From: Epiperipatus broadwayi
Taxonomy: Eukaryota > Onychophora > Udeonychophora > Euonychophora > Peripatidae
Length of the DNA stretch: 64,000 nucleotides
Direction: 5' to 3'
Assembly (NCBI GenBank): GCA_028023455.1
Contig: JAQFVV010000001.1
Location: forward strand, 24,537,401 to 24,601,400
The notes beneath the pieces were generated by a model. It was not told the DNA's origin and did no database searches. It saw nothing but the letters and a program-made list of their open reading frames with translations. Below, piece after piece: positions 62,397-64,000 of this stretch (within the stretch, counting starts at the first letter, position 1; the number at the start of each line of letters is the position of its first letter). The translations under genes and the position numbers were made by a program.

Positions 62397-64000
62397 CTGT
62401 AAAGTCACCAACCAAGGCAGCAGTTGGTAGCCGAAGGTGGAGAGTGCTAAGAATCCCCTGACTGCGGACTCAGGCTACCATTTGATAACTTTTTATTTAG
62501 GTACTTATAACTGCAGATCACTTTTAAGTTGAAGGAAGATTGCAAGAGTTAGAAGAAGAACTGTCTTATATTAAATGGGACATTATTGGACTTTGTGAAG
62601 TTAGAAGATAAGGTGAAGAAACAATTGATTTAAAAAATGGACATATACTCTACTATAAAGGTACAAATATTGGAAATACAAGTGGAGTAGGATTCTTTAT
62701 AAATAAAAAATGAAAGAATAACATTGTGGAGATTGATGGTGTATTGGACAGAGTGGCAAGATTAGTTTTACAACTTAATAGCTGATACCAAATGCAGATA
62801 ATTCAGGTTTATGCCCCAACAAGTTCTCATAGTGATGAAGTAGTAGAAGATTTTTATATGGAAGTATAAAAGGCTTTTGATCAGAGTAAACAACATTTTA
62901 AAATTGTTATGGGAGATTTTAATGCTAGAATTGGTAAACAAATGAAAGATGAAAATGCTGTAGGTAATTTTGGTTATAGTAATAGAAATGAGAGAGGACA
63001 TAGACTTGTGGAGTTTGCAGAAAAAGAAAAACTTTATATTATGAATTCTTTTTTTGAGAAAAATGTTAAAAGGAAATGGACATGGAAGCATCCAAATGAA
63101 GGTACAGCAGAATTGGATTATATTTTGACTAACAGAAAATACATATTTCAAGATTGTAATGTTCTTAATAAATTTAACACAGGAAGTGATCATCGATTAG
63201 TAAGGTGTAAGATACATGTTAATGCAAAACTAGAGATCATTGATTACTAATATGTAAGATACATGTTAATGCAAAACTAGAGAGACAAAAATTATTAAGA
63301 AAAACAATATTTACAGTTGATATTCCTAATCTTCAGAAACATTCTAATGAATTTAAATTAGAACTTACAAATCGGTTTCAAGTATTAGTAGATTTTGAGC
63401 ATGATTCAGATTTGAATTACATTAACAGGAAAATACCTGTTACACTTTTAAAAACTGCAACAAAGATAGCTTGTAGAAAAAAGCAGCAATTGACCAATAA
63501 AATTTCTACTGAGACTAGAGAATTTATGAAGAAAAGAAGGAATATAAGGATATGCAACAATGATGCATTAAAAAAAATATTGAATATCTCGAATTTTGTA
63601 AAATGGTGCGGAAAAGAGTTGAAAATGATATAAGAAAGTATAATTGTAAACTATTAAGGAAAGCTGTAGAAGAGAATAAAAGTCTAAAGAGTGTAAAACA
63701 ACATGTTGGTATTGGTCGGAAATTTATATCTGCAATAAGAAAAAAAGATGGCATTATTACTAAAAAGAGAGATGATGAAATGTGTAGAAGATTTCTGTCA
63801 AGAATTATATAGTAATAAAGAACAAGTGCCTCCTATAGCTATTATATCTTTCGAATTGCCCACAATTTTGAATGAGGAAGTGAGACATGCGATTAAATTT
63901 ATGAAGAAAGGGAAGGCTCTGGGCAATGATGGAATGGTAATTGATATATTAAAAGAAGCAGGTGAAGAAATAGAAATTTTTTTAGCAAAGTTATATACCA
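62397..64000 (+). mobile_element. RTE-type LINE, 5' part, continuing past the right edge
   Basis: Starts near GGCTGTAAAGTCACCAACCA, a head also seen at 35183-35300, then an endonuclease and the N-terminal part of the reverse transcriptase. Plus orientation. Stops and a small internal duplication (63206-63230 and 63256-63282: TGTAAGATACATGTTAATGC, AAAACTAGAGA) show it is not active. Confidence 0.85.
62520..64000 (+). pseudogene. RTE-clade ORF2: APE endonuclease and RT N-terminus, broken
   Basis: Blocks in order: YIKWDIIGLCEVRR (catalytic E), IQVYAPTSSHSDEVVEDFYM, VMGDFNARIGKQMKDENAVG (GDFN), FGYSNRNERGHRLVEFAEKE, NGTAELDYILTNRK-type, LNKFNTGSDHRLVRCKI (SDHR), then STETREFMKKRRN, SVKQHVGIGRKFISAIRKKD and VRHAIKFMKKGKALGNDGMV (RT lead-in KKGKAxGxDG, 63880-63940). 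This order and wording is that of RTE elements often annotated as 'craniofacial development protein 2-like'. Stops at about 62610, 62711 and 62867. Confidence 0.85.

Noticed and set aside
62768-63193. 141-codon minus-strand frame
   Set aside because: Antisense shadow of the RTE endonuclease on the plus strand.

Overview
This is an A+T-rich (visibly around 70% A+T) animal nuclear window, almost entirely intron. The main host gene is ETF1, encoding translation release factor eRF1. It lies on the minus strand from its start codon at 58372 and runs off the left edge. Six coding exons (862 nt, residues 1-287 plus one base of the next codon) keep an unbroken reading frame across all five splice junctions and carry every diagnostic eRF1 motif (GTS, NIKS, YxCxxxF, GGQ at family-standard residue numbers). 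Introns are about 7.4, 16.7, 13.8, 0.15 and 16.1 kb. The protein wording (for example '[17 protein letters not shown]' and 'FITNDKP') is closest to the protostome/arthropod form as I know it. I cannot name the species; an arthropod (perhaps an arachnid) or another protostome with a large, transposon-rich genome is my best guess.

Head to head with ETF1, 536 bp away between start codons, a plus-strand gene begins at 58909. Its first exon encodes a P-loop kinase N-terminus resembling PSTK (O-phosphoseryl-tRNA(Sec) kinase). If this is right, the two genes sharing the promoter act on opposite fates of UGA codons (termination versus selenocysteine), and the organism retains selenocysteine synthesis.

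The rest is a layered transposon record. Left third (1-19.6 kb): three broken copies of one LINE family with a GDSL-esterase ORF1, a hairpin MITE, a SPIN-like hAT element beside exon 6, two copies of an ~0.88 kb TA-flanked Tigger-like MITE, and two non-autonomous Merlin-family elements, one holding a tRNA-like sequence and the other expanded by minisatellites. Middle (21.7-50 kb): a hAT fragment; a GTF2IRD2-like hAT split by a 2,098-bp Merlin element that still has ~55-bp inverted ends and an 8-bp target duplication; fold-back elements; two non-autonomous hAT elements with perfect 8-bp duplications; a LINE 3' half followed closely by another Merlin MITE with a perfect duplication; a Ty3/gypsy pol remnant with an RT-to-integrase internal deletion; SINE-like repeats and a ~600-bp palindrome. 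Right part (50-64 kb): large fold-back elements, the ETF1/PSTK promoter, an LTR with a primer-binding site and a gag start, a DNA-transposon family present as adjacent copies, and the 5' part of an RTE-type LINE running off the right edge.

I found no convincing new multi-gene system. The most noteworthy points are the ETF1-PSTK head-to-head pair, the SPIN-like element, and a Merlin family represented by one coding relative and three non-autonomous relatives at datable nested positions.
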